Source of the DNA: an uncultured Desulfobacteraceae bacterium
Lineage (GTDB): Bacteria; Desulfobacterota; Desulfobacteria; Desulfobacterales; UBA2174
Assembly: GCA_937982505.1 (NCBI GenBank)
Contig: CALJLV010000139.1
Span: 1-14,762, forward strand
Reading direction: 5' to 3'
DNA length: 14,762 nucleotides
The translations under genes were made by a program, and so were the position numbers. This document shows positions 12,046 to 14,762 of the stretch, piece after piece. The notes below the pieces were generated by a model that did no database searches, was not told the origin of the DNA, and was given only the letters and a program-made list of their open reading frames with translations. Numbering within the stretch: position 1 is the stretch's first letter; each line of letters starts with the position of its first letter.

Positions 12046-12107
12046 ATCCTCGTCCTCGAGTGGGTCGGGTCTTGTCGCGCCTGGCCGGTCTCAAATCCAT
12101 CGGCGCC

Positions 12108-12220
12108 GGGCGCTCCGGGAGGACTCCTTACCATATCCGGCCGGGAAAATCCCGCCCCTTGCACATCGGGCGGATGGAAACCGCCGCGCTGCGCGCATTC
12201 CGGGCTTGACCGGAGCGCCC
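12108..12220. repeat. 11-bp inverted repeat in the divergent gap
   Basis: GGGCGCTCCGG (12108-12118) and CCGGAGCGCCC (12210-12220) are perfect reverse complements 91 bp apart, within the 288-bp gap between the membrane protein and amphi-Trp genes. A smaller perfect palindrome, CGGGA-AAA-TCCCG, lies between them at 12142-12154. The right arm overlaps a candidate promoter. This could be paired regulator sites, a remnant element, or chance in GC-rich DNA. Confidence 0.35.
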
Positions 12221-12235
12221 CCTTTCCCATAGTAA
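12206..12235 (+). promoter_or_regulatory. Putative promoter of the amphi-Trp gene
   Basis: TTGACC (12206-12211) is followed after 18 nt by TAGTAA (12230-12235), about 100 nt before the amphi-Trp start. The -35 is a 5 of 6 match and the -10 is a 3-4 of 6 match. The local ATAGTAA is conspicuous in a GC-rich stretch. Confidence 0.4.
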
Positions 12236-12333
12236 CGGTCCAGGAGTTCCGGCTTCCGGCCAGGGGCGCCCCATGGGGAAGACCCCTTTCCCGCTTCGCC
12301 GGCCATGATCAAGGGCCCGCCAAAGGAGACGCC

Positions 12334-12561
12334 ATGTCCATCAAAACCGACCGAGACATCGAAAAAGCCTACTCCAAAAAGGATTTTGCCGCCAAGCTGC
12401 GCCGCCTGGCGGATGCCGTCGAGACCGGAAAGCGCTTCCAGATCCAGATCGCCGGCGAGCGCATCTCGGTGCCGGCGGGGGCGGTCTTCAACATCGAGCA
12501 TGAACGCGAAGGGGGCCGCGAGGAGATCGAATTCCAGATCCGCTGGGGCCAGGACGACTGA
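12334..12561 (+). CDS. Amphi-Trp domain-containing protein
   Basis: This 75-residue soluble protein matches the amphi-Trp domain, a short family of unknown function found in archaea and several bacterial phyla and named for its amphipathic strands and a conserved C-terminal Trp. Visible parts are a Lys/Arg-rich N-terminal helix (KKDFAAKLRRLADAVETGK, 15-33), the strand pair FQIQIAGERISVPAGAVF (35-52), a Glu-rich turn (HEREGGREE, 56-64), and the closing IEFQIRWGQDD with W71. AAGGAG lies 5 nt before the ATG, an excellent ribosome site that fixes the start inside a longer open frame. It stands alone on its strand, with hairpins downstream at 12604-12626 and 12657-12688. Confidence 0.85.
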   Translation: MSIKTDRDIEKAYSKKDFAAKLRRLADAVETGKRFQIQIAGERISVPAGAVFNIEHEREGGREEIEFQIRWGQDD

Positions 12562-12603
12562 CCGGGGCCGGGATCTTCGGCCGATCCTGGCGCGGCCCGA
12601 CCC

Positions 12604-12626
12604 GCCGGGGCTGTTGCCCCACCGGC
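12604..12626 (+). terminator. Hairpin after the amphi-Trp gene, terminator-like without U-run
   Basis: GCCGGGGC pairs with GCCCC-AC-CGGC around a TGTT loop (8 bp with a 2-nt bulge), starting 43 nt after the stop codon. No U-tract follows, so intrinsic termination is doubtful. Confidence 0.28.
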
Positions 12627-12656
12627 CATGGGGAACGGAGAAGATCAAGGCTGCGG

Positions 12657-12688
12657 CGGATCCCGCCGGGAGACGGCGGCGGGATCCG
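12657..12688. repeat. Perfect 12-bp hairpin CGGATCCCGCCG / CGGCGGGATCCG
   Basis: Arms at 12657-12668 and 12677-12688 are exact reverse complements around the 8-nt loop GGAGACGG. It is the longest perfect stem I see in the window. It lies 95 nt after the amphi-Trp stop. No U-run follows on either strand. Confidence 0.6.
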
Positions 12689-13112
12689 ACCGGCTGCCTG
12701 CCGAAGACCATTCACCTGCCGGAGCCTGGCCCAGGGCCCGTTCAAGATCGCCGCGGCGCTCCGGCCCCCCGTTCACCTGGCCCCGGCGAACGCAGGGCCG
12801 GCCCCATCGGCCGGACCGGGAGGAGAAACGGCCCAGGGTGAATCGGGCTTCGGGCGGCACTAGACCCCATCGTGGTACCCGGGTCAAGCCGCAAGAGAAT
12901 CAGAGCTATCAGGGGAGATTGAGGGGGTATTCCCCCCATCCGGAAGGCGGCGCCGGCCGGAGGATGGGGCCGTTTCCGGCCCCTGGGGGGATCGGCGACC
13001 ATTGTCGACGCCTTGGGGGGCCGTTGCGCTGCCGGTTGGCCGGCGCCCGCCAGGAGAGGGTCGGCCCGCGCTATTTTTCGCCCGGGCTTTCCCTTGGCAA
13101 GGAAGGACGCGG

Positions 13113-13937
13113 ATGAACGACAGACTGAAAACCATCCTGGCGGCGTTTACCCAAGGCCAGGGCCACCTGCTGATGCTCACCGGAGAAGGGGTGGCCGCCG
13201 AATGCGGCCTGGCCCCGTTCCGTGAAGACCCGCGGCCCTTTTCCTTCGCCGGCAGCGACTACACCAGCCGTGATCTGCTGACCCGGCGGCTTTACGACCA
13301 GGCCCCCGAGGCGGTCTGGGCCTGGCATCTGACGCGCCTGGAAGAGGCCCGGCAGGTCCAGCCCGGACCGGCCCACCGGGCCGTGGCGGCCATCGCCCGC
13401 GCCCACGCAAACCGGGTGGGCGTGATCACCGAATGCGTCGACGGTCTGCAGCGGCGCACCCCGCTGCCGCCGGACCGGTTCTTCGAGCCCCAGGGCAACC
13501 TGTTTGCCATGCGCTGCCTGGCCGACTGCACCCTGACCGTCTACCCCGTGCCCCGGAGCCTCTATGGCTGGAAGGCCGAGAAGCTCCCGGAACGGGCCGA
13601 CTGGCAGCTGCCGCGCTGCCCGGCCTGCGGCGGCCCCGTCCGGCCGCACGTGCTGTGGCGCGACGAGATCTACAACGAGGTCAACTACCGGCTCAACACG
13701 ATCCTGGCTGAGGCCCGGCGCACCGATCTGCTCATCGTGGCGGGCTTCTCCGGGCACACCAACCTGGCCAACAAGGTGGCCTGGGAGGTCAGCCTCAACC
13801 ACCGGGCCCGCATCATCGACATCAACCCGGTCCTGAATCCGGTGGCGGCCCTGGCCCGGCGCACCGGCGGGGAGGCCCTCCAGGCCTCGCCGGCCGAGGT
13901 GCTGCCGCAAGTGCAGTCCCTGCTGAAAATCGCCTGA
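13113..13937 (+). CDS. Atypical Sir2-family (sirtuin) NAD-dependent protein
   Basis: This is a 274-residue sirtuin-fold protein. The family is recognised from the NAD-binding start LTGEGVAAECGLAPFRE (22-38; canonical GAGxS...GIPxFR), ITECVDGLQRR (105-115; canonical QNxDxLHxxAG), a zinc ribbon with C135, C139, C169 and C172 (CPACGG), RPHVLW (177-182), GFSGHTN (211-217; canonical GTS) and DINPVLNP (236-243). The catalytic His of the HG motif is Gln in EPQGN (Q127, bases 13491-13493), and the first motif has Glu and Ala where Ala and Ser are usual. As I recall, Gln at the His position is a hallmark of SirTM ADP-ribosylating sirtuins, so ADP-ribosyl transfer is possible and classical deacylation doubtful. 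AAGGA lies before the ATG at 13113. No macrodomain or GcvH-like partner is adjacent. Confidence 0.85.
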   Translation: MNDRLKTILAAFTQGQGHLLMLTGEGVAAECGLAPFREDPRPFSFAGSDYTSRDLLTRRLYDQAPEAVWAWHLTRLEEARQVQPGPAHRAVAAIARAHANRVGVITECVDGLQRRTPLPPDRFFEPQGNLFAMRCLADCTLTVYPVPRSLYGWKAEKLPERADWQLPRCPACGGPVRPHVLWRDEIYNEVNYRLNTILAEARRTDLLIVAGFSGHTNLANKVAWEVSLNHRARIIDINPVLNPVAALARRTGGEALQASPAEVLPQVQSLLKIA

Positions 13938-13981
13938 GGACGCCGGCGGCCGCGATGTCACCGCCCCCGGGGATCCGCCCT

Positions 13982-14762
<781 letters not shown>

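Larger units (their letters stand above)
12562..13112. other. 551-nt gene-free region with strong hairpins
   Basis: No open frame here has a family match, a ribosome site or protein-like composition; the longest plus-strand frame (12628-13116) is Arg/Pro/Gly-rich. The region contains stems at 12604-12626, 12657-12688 and GGGGG-TATT-CCCCC at 12923-12936. The last could form in either orientation. The stretch looks like terminator/spacer sequence and possibly an untranslated leader or small RNA for which I see no clear promoter. Confidence 0.55.

Noticed and set aside
13002..13112. 37-codon upstream extension of the sirtuin gene
   Set aside because: Low-complexity extension; ATG at 13113 has an AAGGA site and gives the usual family N-terminus.
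12628..13116. 162-codon plus-strand frame before the sirtuin gene
   Set aside because: Arg/Pro/Gly-rich, no family resemblance, no ribosome site; encodes the 12-bp hairpin rather than a protein-like sequence.

Overview
The window is a GC-rich chromosomal stretch from a Gram-negative bacterium. Gene content and protein style suggest a Desulfobacterota (deltaproteobacterial, sulfate-reducer-like) genome. The pointers are a LeuB/tartrate-type dehydrogenase, a soluble Ser/Thr kinase with a DUF1566 tail, an amphi-Trp protein, and a sigma-54 activator. This lineage call is inferred from protein appearance, not from a database search. No insertion sequence, CRISPR array, tRNA or rRNA is visible. Most of the window reads as ordinary core chromosome, with a few accessory-looking genes between conserved ones.

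Left part (1-5475, all minus strand): in transcription order, lon, tsaB, psd, then leuB and greA. lon/tsaB and tsaB/psd are coupled or overlapping. psd and leuB are separated by about 80 nt carrying a strong hairpin. leuB and greA are only 7 nt apart. These are housekeeping functions: protein quality control, tRNA t6A modification, phosphatidylethanolamine synthesis, a beta-decarboxylating dehydrogenase (probably leucine synthesis), and rescue of stalled RNA polymerase. A promoter for lon sits in the divergent gap at 5476-5667, and a perfect TTGTCA-N3-TGACAA palindrome covers its -35 box.

Middle (5668-8625, plus strand): a prepilin peptidase gene is followed by a calcineurin-like phosphoesterase. 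The phosphoesterase overlaps by 4 nt a soluble Ser/Thr protein kinase with a C-terminal DUF1566/Lcl_C domain. The phosphoesterase-kinase pair is a candidate signalling module and is one of the two most interesting items.

Right part (8702-14762): acnA (minus) has a leader with two tandem perfect hairpins. Upstream lies a 71-residue two-helix membrane protein (minus), which diverges from an amphi-Trp protein (plus). A 551-nt gene-free stretch with several strong hairpins follows. Next is an atypical Sir2-family protein (plus) whose catalytic His position is Gln, as I recall for the SirTM ADP-ribosylating sirtuins. Last, converging on it, is the C-terminal 259 residues of a sigma-54 activator whose GAFTGA loop reads GASTHA.

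Because of the high GC, very long open frames lie antisense to leuB, lon and acnA. These are composition shadows and are not annotated.
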